This document shows, in pieces, positions 1 to 8,573 of a stretch of 64,000 nt of DNA. The stretch's first letter is position 1, and the number at the start of each line of letters is the position of its first letter. The notes below the pieces were generated by a model. It searched no databases, was not told the DNA's origin, and was given only the letters and a program-made list of their open reading frames with translations. The translations under genes were made by a program, and so were the position numbers. The stretch is from Pseudomonas fluorescens (lineage in GTDB: Bacteria; Pseudomonadota; Gammaproteobacteria; Pseudomonadales; Pseudomonadaceae): contig NZ_LACH01000053.1 of assembly GCF_000968015.1 (NCBI RefSeq), positions 1-64,000 of the forward strand. The letters run 5' to 3'.

Positions 1-2192
1 ACGGTCACGTCGCTGTCGCTGACCGCGCTGATGCTGCTGTTGTGCACGTCGATGGTGATGGTGGTGGTGCTTTGGTCACCGTCGGCATCGCGCACGGTGT
101 AGGTGAACACGTCAGTTGCCCCGGGGCCGCTCACGGCGTTCGGGTTGCTGTGGTAGACGGCGTTGCCGTTGGCGTCCAGCGTCAGGTAACCGTAGGTACC
201 ATTGATCTGAGTGTTAAGGCCGCCGATGACCGGGGTGGAGGTATCTGAACCGGCACGCACGCCGACCACCGCGCCCCCTGCGGCGGGGGCATCGGCGCCG
301 GTGACATCGTTCCCCAACACGCTGCCGCTGACGATGCCGCCCTCTGCGACCGAGGTCGAGTCAGGGTTGGCGGTCGGCAGATCATCGACAATGTTGACGT
401 TGATTTGCCCGGTCGCCGTGCTGCCGTCGGTATCGGTGGCGACGACGTCGAAGTTCTCGTAGATGCTGTTGGCGCCATCCGCATTGGGGTGGTCGCTGTC
501 GTAATTCAGGGTGTAGCTGTAGCTCACCACGCCCGTGGCCGGGTCGTAACCGGTGATGGTGAAAGTGGCGCCCGTCCAAGTAGTGGCCGATAGCGGGAAA
601 CCTACTGCCACCCCACCGCTGACCACCGCGACGCCGCTCACGGTCAGGGTTTGCAGGCCATCCGGCGCGTTGACGGTGAAGGTGCCATTCTGGGTCAGGG
701 CCGGGGCATTCGGGTCGGTGCCGAAGGTGAGGTTTTTTTCGTAGACGGTGATTTCGCCGCCTTCGACGTTCAGGCCGCCAATCGTGACCGGGTCATCGTT
801 GTTATGAATGTTCAGCACAAGCTTGGCAGTGCTGGTGTCGCCGTCGGCATCAGTCAGGGTGTAGGTGAAGGATTCGGTCCCGGTGCCACCCGCGTGCAAG
901 GCTTTGAAGTCGGTGTCGCTGGTGTTCAGGGTGTAGGTGTATGTGCCGTTGGCGTTGAGCACCAGGGTGCCGTATTTACCGGTGAAAGTGCCGCCAACCA
1001 CTGGCCCGCTCTCGGGCCCGGCAGGAATGCGATCAGCGCCCTGAACGTCGTTGGGCAGCACACTGCCGGTCAGGTTCACCAGGGTTTCCGACGCGGTGCT
1101 GGCGTTGCTGTCATCGAACGCCTTGGGCACGTCGTCGGTGATGTTGACGTCCAGGGAACCCGTGGTGGTATCGCCATTGCTGTCGCCGGCCACCACCGTG
1201 AAGTGTTCGCTGAGGTTGTTGGTGCTGTCACCGGCCGGATGGGTTTCATTGTCGTTGAGGGTGTAGCTGTAACTCACAACCCCCGTGGCGGCGTTGTAGC
1301 CGGTGACGCTCAGGGTGTTGCCCAACGGGGTGGTGATCGATTGCGGGAAGCCTGCGGCAATGCCACCGCTGATCACATTGATCCCACCGATACTCAGGCT
1401 GGTCAGCCCGTCAGGAGCAGATACGCTGAACGTGCCGGTCTTGGTCAGTGCCCCAGGGTTGGGGGCCGAACCGTCGGCCAGGTTGGCCTCATTGAGGGTG
1501 AGTTCGCCCCCTGCCATCGACAGGCCGGTGAGGGTCACCGGATTGTTCGGCACCTCAGGAACAATCGGTGTCACAGGAACAACCGGTGCTACAGGATCAA
1601 CCGGTGTTACAGGAACAACGCCTGACCCTCCTGAACCACCTGCACCATTGTCGCCGTTGTCGCCGTTGCCACCGTTGTCCGGGTTTCCGGCCAGCCGCCC
1701 CAGGGGGAACTCGGGAATGCCGTTGAAGCCTGCGGTAGGAAAACCAATAATCGGATCGACCTGCCCGCCCACCTCTTCAAGCATGACGAACGTGTGGCCG
1801 CCACCCAGTGCACCGCCGGGTGCGCCGGTCGAAGCAGGTCCGGCCGCCGTGGGGTCAGCGGTCTGGGTCGGGTCGTCGCCGGCAGCGATCGCTTTTTGCA
1901 GTTGCTCGACATCGGTCAGTTGCGCCTGGGTCGGCGTCACCGCTTCAGCGGTCTCTACATGGGGTGCCTGATGCGCGAGTAACTGAGGTGTCATCTCCAT
2001 ACTGCTGCCACGCCCGAGGGTCAGTTCCTGGCCATTCTGCAGATGCACTGCCACCGCGCCTTCGGCCCCGGTGACCAGTTGATCGCCGGCGAATAACCGG
2101 TCCCCCTCGACCAGTGCGCGTCGGGTGCCATCGCTCGCAACCGCGAACACCTGACCAATGACCTTACTGACAAAACCGATGAGCGTAGCCAT
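1..2192 (-). CDS. Giant LapA/MapA-like type I-secreted biofilm adhesin, N-terminal part (3' end beyond window)
   Basis: Open on the minus strand from ATG at 2192 to the window edge (730 codons), with a strong GGAGG ribosome site at 2201-2205. Residues 1 to about 60 form the N-terminal retention module (begins MATLIGFVSKVIGQVFAV). A TAAG motif lies at residues 115-118 (1839-1850); in P. fluorescens LapA the periplasmic protease LapG cuts at such a site to release the adhesin. A Gly/Asn/Asp-rich stretch and a Val-Pro-Thr linker follow (about 1560-1700). Then come at least two repeats of roughly 270 residues of VCBS/Ig-like type with FTYTVRDADGD-like strands. In the family the protein is held in the outer membrane TolC pore and mediates attachment. 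LapA and MapA cannot be told apart from this part alone. The divergent secretion genes fit either; lapD and lapG are absent on the side that can be seen. Confidence 0.9.
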   Translation of the reverse strand, partial: MATLIGFVSKVIGQVFAVASDGTRRALVEGDRLFAGDQLVTGAEGAVAVHLQNGQELTLGRGSSMEMTPQLLAHQAPHVETAEAVTPTQAQLTDVEQLQKAIAAGDDPTQTADPTAAGPASTGAPGGALGGGHTFVMLEEVGGQVDPIIGFPTAGFNGIPEFPLGRLAGNPDNGGNGDNGDNGAGGSGGSGVVPVTPVDPVAPVVPVTPIVPEVPNNPVTLTGLSMAGGELTLNEANLADGSAPNPGALTKTGTFSVSAPDGLTSLSIGGINVISGGIAAGFPQSITTPLGNTLSVTGYNAATGVVSYSYTLNDNETHPAGDSTNNLSEHFTVVAGDSNGDTTTGSLDVNITDDVPKAFDDSNASTASETLVNLTGSVLPNDVQGADRIPAGPESGPVVGGTFTGKYGTLVLNANGTYTYTLNTSDTDFKALHAGGTGTESFTYTLTDADGDTSTAKLVLNIHNNDDPVTIGGLNVEGGEITVYEKNLTFGTDPNAPALTQNGTFTVNAPDGLQTLTVSGVAVVSGGVAVGFPLSATTWTGATFTITGYDPATGVVSYSYTLNYDSDHPNADGANSIYENFDVVATDTDGSTATGQINVNIVDDLPTANPDSTSVAEGGIVSGSVLGNDVTGADAPAAGGAVVGVRAGSDTSTPVIGGLNTQINGTYGYLTLDANGNAVYHSNPNAVSGPGATDVFTYTVRDADGDQSTTTITIDVHNSSISAVSDSDVT

Positions 2193-2784
2193 GTGCACTT
2201 CCTCCGCTGCCAACCGCTGTCGGCGTCCTGTTTTTGCGAAGAACGTGCTCCTGGCTCCAACGGGTTGCCTGGCGGAATCGCCTGCTGGCAGCAGTTACCT
2301 GAAGTAAGCCGCTGCCCTGGCGCCGTTCTCGCCAAGCGTGCCGCTCGCGGGCGACGTGTCTGCTGCGGGATAAAAACCCTCTGCAATCAATGGCATCGGG
2401 ATCCACTTGCGCAACAAGTCGCCTTTTGAGCGATGCGTAACGGTTTTGATCCACCAAAGTGACAAAAAACCGTCACCTCAAAACCGTCCGCTTCCCTCCC
2501 CTCCAGCACTTCCCCGCCCTATGTCGATATGTGGTTTTGAACTTTCCTCAAGCCCCGCAGAGCGCCCTAACGCTCATAAATCAAGGGCTTTCGCAGTGAA
2601 CAATGTGCCGGATTTTGCGGAGCGCATAAGTTTTTTTTGGCATAACCATTATGAAAAATTCTTCTATGGTTCTCTCCAGAATGTTCTTAGCTCTGTTGTT
2701 ACAAGCATGAAACGGTTTTCACTATAAATGCCGTCAAATATTTGGCGACTAATAAGCACCATTAGGAATCAGGGAGAGGCACCC
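2193..2784. promoter_or_regulatory. Divergent promoter region between the adhesin and its secretion genes
   Basis: This 592-bp stretch has no convincing gene. The half near the secretion genes (about 2570-2760) is clearly AT-rich relative to the rest of the window, as expected for promoters. It separates the leftward adhesin gene from the rightward lapE-lapB-lapC-like genes, so both promoters must lie here. No confident -10/-35 pair could be assigned. Confidence 0.6.
2733..2749. promoter_or_regulatory. Palindromic site upstream of lapE-like gene (possible FleQ-type operator)
   Basis: GTCAAATATTTGGCGAC contains the perfect 10-bp palindrome CAAATATTTG flanked by GTC and GAC. It begins 52 bp upstream of the lapE-like start. 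FleQ, the c-di-GMP-responsive regulator of lap and exopolysaccharide genes in Pseudomonas, binds GTC...GAC-type sites, but the inner bases here fit the consensus only loosely. Confidence 0.25.
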
Positions 2785-4143
2785 ATGCGCGTATTAACCC
2801 CCCTCTGCAGCGCAATTCTGCTGGCCATGGCCTGCACTTCTCAGGCTCAAGCCATGTCATTGACGGAGGCGATTCAGAGCACCATCGCGACTCACCCGGA
2901 GCTGGCATCGCGCGTAGACAGCCGCCTCTCGGCCGATGAGCAAGTGAAAGTCGCCAAGGGGGGCTTTTATCCATCAGTTGATCTCAATGCCGCCTACGGG
3001 CGCGGGTACAGCGATAACACCAACACCCGGGCATTAGGTAATCACCACACCGAAATCCTGACCTACACCCAATCGGAATTGCGTCTGCGGCAGATGCTCT
3101 TCGATGGTTTCAACACCGCCAACGAAGTCCAGCGCACCAAAGGCGTGGTCAATTCCCGAGCCTATTACGCTCAGGGCACCGCTCAGGATCTGGCCCTGCG
3201 CACCATCGAGGTCTACCTCGAAGTGCTCAAGCGCCGCGAACTGGTGACCCTGGCCACGAACAATCTGCAAGCCCACATGCGGGTCAACGATCAGATCGGT
3301 CTGCGCACCCAGCGCGGTATCGGCAGCACCGCCGACTCCGACCAGTCCGTCGCTCGCCGGGCACTGGCACAAAACAACCTCGATACCGCTGAAGTCGATC
3401 TGGCGGATGCCGAGTCGAACTTCTATGCCGTCGTAGGGCGCCTGCCCGATGAACTCGAAGCCCCGCCCTCGACCCGCGGCGAACTGCCCACCACCCTGCA
3501 GGAAGCCCAGCAAAGCATGGTGGATAACAACCCGTACTTGAAGTCCGCCCAGGCCGATGTGCAATCGGCCGAGAGCCAGTATGAAGTTGCCAAGTCGCCG
3601 TTCTACCCTCGCTTCGACGCCGAAGCCGCCGTGGGGGCGAACAACAACGTGCAGGGCGATGAAGGCCACGACAACGAATGGCGAGTCGGCGTGGTGATGA
3701 ACTACAACCTGTTCCGCGGTGGCAGCGACAAGGCTCGCCTGGCCTCCGATGCGCACCAGATCAACCAGGCGATGGACATCCGCAACAATGCCCTGCGCCA
3801 ACTCAACGAGAACATTCACCTGGCCTGGAACGCCATGGTCAATGCCAAGAAACAAACCCCGACTGCCCGCGAATACGCAGATACCAGCCGACGCGTGCGT
3901 GTGGCGTATCAGGACCAGTTTGGCCTCGGCCAACGCACCCTGCTCGACTTGCTGGACAGTGAAAACGAGCTCTACAACGCCAACCGCCGCTATACCGAAG
4001 TGCGGTACACCGAGGAGTTCTCGATGTACCGCGTGCTGGCGAACATGGGTCAGTTGCTGAGCAAACAACGGGTGGTGTTGCCCGCCGATGCGATCGCCTC
4101 CACGGAAGTAAAAAACGAAGCCCGTTTGCCTGAACTCAAATGA
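2785..4143 (+). CDS. lapE: TolC-family outer membrane channel of the adhesin type I secretion system (LapE-like)
   Basis: 452 residues from ATG 2785, chosen over an upstream in-frame ATG at 2728 because AGGGAGAGG lies just ahead and a signal peptide follows (MRVLTPLCSAILLAMACTSQ, cleaved near AQA-MSL). The body has the TolC/AggA pattern of two long helical repeats: SLTEAIQSTIATHPEL near the start, internal YLKSAQADVQSAESQYEVAKS, and a late GQRTLLDLLDSENELYNA motif. It is the outer membrane exit duct, working with the ABC exporter and membrane-fusion protein encoded next. In LapA-type systems the adhesin's retention module plugs this pore, so the protein is also the surface anchor. A REPIN separates it from the ABC gene. 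The symbol could equally be mapE. Confidence 0.85.
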   Translation: MRVLTPLCSAILLAMACTSQAQAMSLTEAIQSTIATHPELASRVDSRLSADEQVKVAKGGFYPSVDLNAAYGRGYSDNTNTRALGNHHTEILTYTQSELRLRQMLFDGFNTANEVQRTKGVVNSRAYYAQGTAQDLALRTIEVYLEVLKRRELVTLATNNLQAHMRVNDQIGLRTQRGIGSTADSDQSVARRALAQNNLDTAEVDLADAESNFYAVVGRLPDELEAPPSTRGELPTTLQEAQQSMVDNNPYLKSAQADVQSAESQYEVAKSPFYPRFDAEAAVGANNNVQGDEGHDNEWRVGVVMNYNLFRGGSDKARLASDAHQINQAMDIRNNALRQLNENIHLAWNAMVNAKKQTPTAREYADTSRRVRVAYQDQFGLGQRTLLDLLDSENELYNANRRYTEVRYTEEFSMYRVLANMGQLLSKQRVVLPADAIASTEVKNEARLPELK

Positions 4144-4150
4144 AGTAACC

Positions 4151-4239
4151 CTGTAGGAGCTGCCGCAGGCTGCGATCTTTTGATTTTGTTTTTTTCAGGA
4201 TCAAGATCAACAGATCGCAGCCTCCGGCAGCTCCTACAG
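4151..4239. repeat. REPIN, family B (TGTAGGAGCTGCCG type)
   Basis: Two inverted arms, CTGTAGGAGCTGCCGCAGGC at 4151 and its complement ending at 4239, flank a T-rich loop. The same arms recur at 25861-25940 and 43866-43942, with a variant at 15489-15540. It lies between the lapE-like and lapB-like genes and could fold into a large mRNA hairpin that changes their relative expression. Confidence 0.85.
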
Positions 4240-4292
4240 GGAGATGTGTAGATATCTATGCCAATTGCCGCAGCGCAACGGGAGCGATCAAT

Positions 4293-6452
4293 GTGACCAG
4301 CATGGAACCCGGCAACATCGGTGTCGATCCGCGCCTGAGCTTCGATGACCCGCTTCTGGACGGTCTGTTGATCCTCTGCAAACTCCATGGCGCAACGGTC
4401 AGTCGCGCCAGCCTGAGTGCCGGGCTCCCCCTGAACAAACAACGTTTGAGCCTGGACCTGCTGCCTCGCGCAGCGGCTCGGGCCAGTTTGCAGGCGCGAT
4501 TGCTGCGCCGTGAACTGGCGGATATTTCCGCCCTCAACCTGCCTGTGATGCTGATCCTCAATAATGGCCGTACGGCCGTTCTGCGACGCTTCGGCGATGA
4601 CGGGCAGTTGCTGATTTTGCCGAGCGAATCCGACGGCGGTGAACAATGGGTCAGCCGCGATGAGCTGGCCGAGAATTACAGTGGCCAGGCCTTGTTCGCG
4701 CGGCCCCGGCATGAACTCGAAGACTTGCGTTCGCCGCTGGTGCCACGGGTTGAGGCGTGGTTTCGCGACACTTTGAAGCTGTCGAAGTGGCTGTACAGCG
4801 ATGCGATTCTGGCGAGTTTTCTGATCAACCTCCTGGGGCTGATGGTGCCGCTGTTCGTGATGCAGACCTACGACCGGGTAGTGCCGAACCAGGCCACGTC
4901 GACGTTGTGGGTGCTGTCCATCGGCTTGCTGATCGGCACCGGTTTCGAACTGGTGCTGCGGGTGGTGCGCGCGCACTTGCTGGACACCGCCGGGAAGAAA
5001 ACCGACGTGATCCTGTCGGCCACGTTGTTCGAACGCATCACCGGCATGGCGATGAAAGCGCGGCCGGCGACCATTGGTGGTTTCGCCCAAAGCATCCATG
5101 ACTTCCAGGGCCTGCGGGAATTCCTCACCGCCGTGACCCTCACCAGCCTGATCGACCTGCCCTTTGCCGTGCTGATGCTGGTGGTGATCGGTCTGCTCGG
5201 CGGCTGGCTGGTGGTGATTCCGTTACTGGCGTTTCCGATCACGATCATCTTCGCGATGGTGATCCAGGTGCGCCTGCGCGACACCGTGCAGAAAAGCCTG
5301 ACCCTGGGCGCCGAACGCCAGGCGCTGCTGATCGAAACCCTCGGCGGCCTGGAAACCCTCAAGGCCTGCAGCGCCGAAAGCGAACGCCAGCACAAATGGG
5401 AAAGCACCCACGGCGCCCTCACCCGCCTCGACAGCCATGCGCGCAACCTCTCGGCACTGGCCACCAACGGCACGCTGTTCATCCAGCAATTCTCCGGCAT
5501 GGCGACCATCGTCGCCGGGGTCTACAGCATCATCGCCGGCAACCTCAGCGTCGGCGCGCTGGTGGCAACCTACATGCTCGGCAGCCGGGTGCTCGCGCCG
5601 CTGGGGCAGATTGCCGGTTTGATCACCCGCTACCAGCAAGCGCAACTGACCATGAAAAGCACCGATGCGCTGATGTCCTTGCCGCAGGAACGCGACGCCA
5701 AACAACGGCCGCTGGAGCGCACACAATTGCAAGGTGCGCTGGACGTCAGCAACGTGACGTTCCACTACAACGGCCAGAACGCTCCGGCCTTGGCCAACAT
5801 CAGCTTCAGCGTGAAACCCGGCGAGCGGATCGGCATTATCGGCCGCAGCGGCTCGGGCAAAAGTACGTTGGCGCGGCTGGTGATGGGTTTCTACGCACCG
5901 GAAGAAGGCCAGCTGCTGCTCGATGGCCTGGATTTGCGGCAACTGGACGTCGCCGACCTGCGTCAGCAAATCGGTTACGTCGCCCATGACCTGCCGCTGT
6001 TGGCCGGCAGCCTGCGCGACAACCTGACCCTCGGCGCCCGCTACATCAGCGATTCACGGATGCTCGAAGTCGCCGAACTGACCGGGGTCACCGAGCTGGC
6101 CCGTCAGCATCCGCAAGGCTTCGACCGGCCGGTGGGTGAACGCGGACAACTGCTGTCCGGCGGGCAACGTCAGGCAGTGTTGCTGGCCCGAGCCTTGTTG
6201 CTGGATCCGCCGATCATGTTGCTCGACGAACCCACCAGCGCCATGGACAACAGCAGCGAAGACGTTCTGCGGCAAAAACTCCACCGCTGGGTCCAGGGCA
6301 AAACCCTGCTGCTGGTGACCCACCGCACCTCGATGCTCAGCCTGGTGGATCGGCTGGTGGTGCTGGACAACGGGCGGATCGTCGCCGACGGTCCGAAAGA
6401 AGTGGTCATCGATGCACTGCGCAAGGGCCGTGTCGGCTCTGCGGCTGTCTAG
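4293..6452 (+). CDS. lapB: Type I secretion ABC transporter, permease-ATPase (LapB-like)
   Basis: 719 residues from GTG 4293, with GGGAG at 4279-4283 as ribosome site (an ATG at 4302 is possible). Residues about 15-150 form a C39-peptidase-like domain without the catalytic cysteine, as is usual for exporters of RTX and Lap adhesins, where it acts as a docking domain. Residues about 170-440 hold the ABC transmembrane segments (LIGTGFELVLRVV, LVVIPLLAFPITIIFAMVI). The ATPase follows: Walker A GRSGSGKS at about 517-524, signature LSGGQRQ at about 621, Walker B IMLLDEP at about 641, and the H-loop in LLVTHRTS. It powers export of the adhesin through the channel encoded upstream. Full length and intact. 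Confidence 0.9.
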   Translation: MTSMEPGNIGVDPRLSFDDPLLDGLLILCKLHGATVSRASLSAGLPLNKQRLSLDLLPRAAARASLQARLLRRELADISALNLPVMLILNNGRTAVLRRFGDDGQLLILPSESDGGEQWVSRDELAENYSGQALFARPRHELEDLRSPLVPRVEAWFRDTLKLSKWLYSDAILASFLINLLGLMVPLFVMQTYDRVVPNQATSTLWVLSIGLLIGTGFELVLRVVRAHLLDTAGKKTDVILSATLFERITGMAMKARPATIGGFAQSIHDFQGLREFLTAVTLTSLIDLPFAVLMLVVIGLLGGWLVVIPLLAFPITIIFAMVIQVRLRDTVQKSLTLGAERQALLIETLGGLETLKACSAESERQHKWESTHGALTRLDSHARNLSALATNGTLFIQQFSGMATIVAGVYSIIAGNLSVGALVATYMLGSRVLAPLGQIAGLITRYQQAQLTMKSTDALMSLPQERDAKQRPLERTQLQGALDVSNVTFHYNGQNAPALANISFSVKPGERIGIIGRSGSGKSTLARLVMGFYAPEEGQLLLDGLDLRQLDVADLRQQIGYVAHDLPLLAGSLRDNLTLGARYISDSRMLEVAELTGVTELARQHPQGFDRPVGERGQLLSGGQRQAVLLARALLLDPPIMLLDEPTSAMDNSSEDVLRQKLHRWVQGKTLLLVTHRTSMLSLVDRLVVLDNGRIVADGPKEVVIDALRKGRVGSAAV

Positions 6453-6461
6453 GAGCTAGCC

Positions 6462-7841
6462 ATGGCCCGTTCATCATCCGACGCGTCGCGCTCTAATTCG
6501 AAGCCACGCGGCTACTTTGGCAGTTTCAGCAAAAGCGCCGAAAGCGAATTCATGCCGGAAACCGCCGGCGCCTCGTTGCAGGACTCACCACGCTGGTCGC
6601 GGATTACCGTGTGGCTGGCAGCTGCGCTGATTATCACGGCGGTGGTCTGGGCCAAGTTTGCGGTGCTGCAGGAAGTGACCATGGGCGAAGGCAAGGCGAT
6701 TCCGTCGAGCAAGGTTCAAGTGATCCAGAACCTGGAGGGCGGCATCGTCACTGAGATCTTCGTGCGCGAAGGGCAAATGGTGAACAAGGGCGATACGTTG
6801 CTGCGCCTTGATGACACACGATTCCTGTCGAACAAGGGCGAAAGCGAGGCGGATCGCTATGCGCTGACCGCGCAGGTCGAACGGCTGTCGGCCGAAGCGG
6901 AAGGCCGGCCGTTCAAATTGTCCCCCGAAGTGATCGCCAAGGCGCCACAAGTGGCCGAAGACGAGCGCTCGCTGTACGAGCAACGGCAACGTCGACTGGC
7001 CAGCGAACAGCGCACCCTGAGTGAGCAACTTCGGCAAAAAAGCCAGGAATTGGCAGAGTTCCGCTCCAAACAGGGACAATTCAGTTCCAGCCTGGCATTA
7101 CTGCAACAAGAGATGAACATGTCCGCGCCACTGGTGGGCACCGGGGCGGTTTCGCCGGTGGAAATCCTGCGACTCAAACGCAGCGCGGTGGAGATTCGCG
7201 GCTCGCTGAACGCCACGACGCTGGCAATTCCCCGTGCGGAATCGGCGATCAATGAGATCAGAAGCAAGATTGATGAGTCTGAACAATCCTTCCGCTCCGA
7301 CGCGGCGAAAGAGCTGAATGAAAAACGCACCGACCTGTCGAAAATCACGGCATCGAGCATTGCTATCGATGACCGCGTAACCCGCACCACGGTGGTGTCG
7401 CCGGTGCACGGGATTATCAAAGTGCTGAAGGTCAACACCATCGGCGGCGTGGTCCAGCCGGGCAGCGACATGGTGGAAATCGTGCCCATAGAAGACAACT
7501 TGCTGATCGAAGCCAAGGTCCGGCCGCAGGACGTTGCGTTTCTGCACCCGGGCCAGAAAGCGATGGTCAAGTTCAGTGCTTACGACTACACGATTTATGG
7601 GGGGTTGAGTGCGAAGCTGGAGTTGATTGGGGCCGACACGATTACGGATGACAAGGGCAACAGTTTCTACCTGATTCAGGTGCGCACGGATAAGAATCAC
7701 TTGGGCGGGGATGTGAAACCGTTGCTGATCATTCCGGGGATGGTGGCGACGGTGGACATCATCACCGGGGAGAAAAGCGTGCTGGATTACTTGCTCAAAC
7801 CGGTGCTCAAAGCCCGGACCGAGGCGATGCGCGAACGTTAG
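6462..7841 (+). CDS. lapC: HlyD-family membrane-fusion protein of the adhesin secretion system (LapC-like)
   Basis: 459 residues from ATG 6462. Its ribosome site AGGAG overlaps the stop of the ABC gene, so the two are translationally linked. A cytoplasmic N-terminus of about 45 residues precedes one membrane anchor (VWLAAALIITAVVWAKFAVL, about 50-69). A lipoyl/HlyD hairpin follows (VIQNLEGGIVTEIFVREGQ, about 87-105), then coiled-coil helices (about 120-290) and a C-terminal beta-barrel containing VSPVHGIIKVLKVNTIGGVV. This layout is that of periplasmic adaptors bridging an inner membrane ABC exporter to a TolC channel. It is the last gene of the lapE-lapB-lapC-like group; a REPIN follows. Confidence 0.9.
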   Translation: MARSSSDASRSNSKPRGYFGSFSKSAESEFMPETAGASLQDSPRWSRITVWLAAALIITAVVWAKFAVLQEVTMGEGKAIPSSKVQVIQNLEGGIVTEIFVREGQMVNKGDTLLRLDDTRFLSNKGESEADRYALTAQVERLSAEAEGRPFKLSPEVIAKAPQVAEDERSLYEQRQRRLASEQRTLSEQLRQKSQELAEFRSKQGQFSSSLALLQQEMNMSAPLVGTGAVSPVEILRLKRSAVEIRGSLNATTLAIPRAESAINEIRSKIDESEQSFRSDAAKELNEKRTDLSKITASSIAIDDRVTRTTVVSPVHGIIKVLKVNTIGGVVQPGSDMVEIVPIEDNLLIEAKVRPQDVAFLHPGQKAMVKFSAYDYTIYGGLSAKLELIGADTITDDKGNSFYLIQVRTDKNHLGGDVKPLLIIPGMVATVDIITGEKSVLDYLLKPVLKARTEAMRER

Positions 7842-7877
7842 TCTCTGGCCGGGATTTTCTGTGATTGTTCTGCCGCT

Positions 7878-7952
7878 ATCGCGAGCAAGCTCGCTCCCAC
7901 AGGGGATCTGTGTTCACTGGAGATCAAATGTGGGAGCGAGCTTGCTCGCGAT
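7878..7952. repeat. REPIN, family A (TGTGGGAGCGAGC type), between convergent genes
   Basis: Two inverted 24-bp arms (ATCGCGAGCAAGCTCGCTCC... and complement) with about 27 bp between them. Arms are arranged tail-outward relative to most other family A copies in the window. It lies between the ends of lapC-like and tapT, where its hairpin could act as a bidirectional transcript end. Confidence 0.85.
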
Positions 7953-7972
7953 GAAGCCCGCACAGGCAATGA

Positions 7973-8569
7973 TCATTTCGGCCCATGATTGCGCCGAAAG
8001 GTCTCCTCCCCCATCGCCGCAATCTGCCCCTCGATCAACGCCTCGAACGGTTTCAACAACGGCTCAAACGTGGTCGGTGCTTCAAGGGTCTGCAACGCCT
8101 GGACAATCGCCTCCACCGTCGACAACGCACCCGGCCCCGGTGCCTTGCGCAATCGATATCTCGATACCCCGCCCTGCGCCAACGTCACCCTCGGCAGCGC
8201 CGCCAGTAGCGGGTTGAGGTGTAGCATCTTGCGCGCCTTGCGCCAAGTGCCGTCCGGGACGACCAGCAGGAGTGGTTGATCAGTTGCCGTGTAAACCTGC
8301 AACGGCTGCGCATCATCAGCAGGAAACAGCAGCCGCGCCTGATAGCCCGGCTGATTCAACAGCGCTGGCAAATCCTCGAACACCTCGCCCACTATCAACT
8401 CGGTATTCTTCAACCCCAACGCCACCAACCGTGCGGTGTTCAGCGCATGATTTACTTCGCTCGGATGTTGCAGCAGCAACACCCGGGTGCGGCTGTCGAG
8501 GCTCGGAATCAGTGGGCACAAACAGTGAGTTTGCGGGCGCAGGCAGCGCGGACATTGAATTCGGGACAT
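7973..8569 (-). CDS. tapT: DTW-domain tRNA-uridine aminocarboxypropyltransferase
   Basis: 198 residues. The N-terminus carries a Cys cluster (CPRCLRPQTHCLC, residues 6-18), the likely zinc site of DTW-domain proteins, and the signature PDGTWRKARKM lies at about 109-119, followed by STVEA. In E. coli the family member TapT (YfiP) transfers a 3-amino-3-carboxypropyl group from S-adenosylmethionine to uridine 47 of tRNA (acp3U). Family length (about 200) matches. Its start lies 4 bp after the stop of the LysR gene upstream on the same strand, so the two are probably co-transcribed. The link with guanidinobutyrate metabolism is positional only. Confidence 0.85.
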   Translation of the reverse strand: MSRIQCPRCLRPQTHCLCPLIPSLDSRTRVLLLQHPSEVNHALNTARLVALGLKNTELIVGEVFEDLPALLNQPGYQARLLFPADDAQPLQVYTATDQPLLLVVPDGTWRKARKMLHLNPLLAALPRVTLAQGGVSRYRLRKAPGPGALSTVEAIVQALQTLEAPTTFEPLLKPFEALIEGQIAAMGEETFRRNHGPK

Positions 8570-8573
8570 TTTT

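Noticed and set aside
651-1625. Long plus-strand frame of 324 codons at the left end
   Set aside because: It is the antisense of the adhesin, whose repeats read cleanly on the minus strand; the plus reading has no family character.
3034-4068. Long minus-strand frame opposite the lapE-like gene
   Set aside because: Shadow of a clear TolC-family gene in GC-rich DNA; composition rich in His, Gly and Val without domain pattern.
7861-7960. Possible CRISPR repeats because of recurring 24-bp units
   Set aside because: Units are inverted pairs, not direct repeats, and recur singly across the window; they are REPINs.
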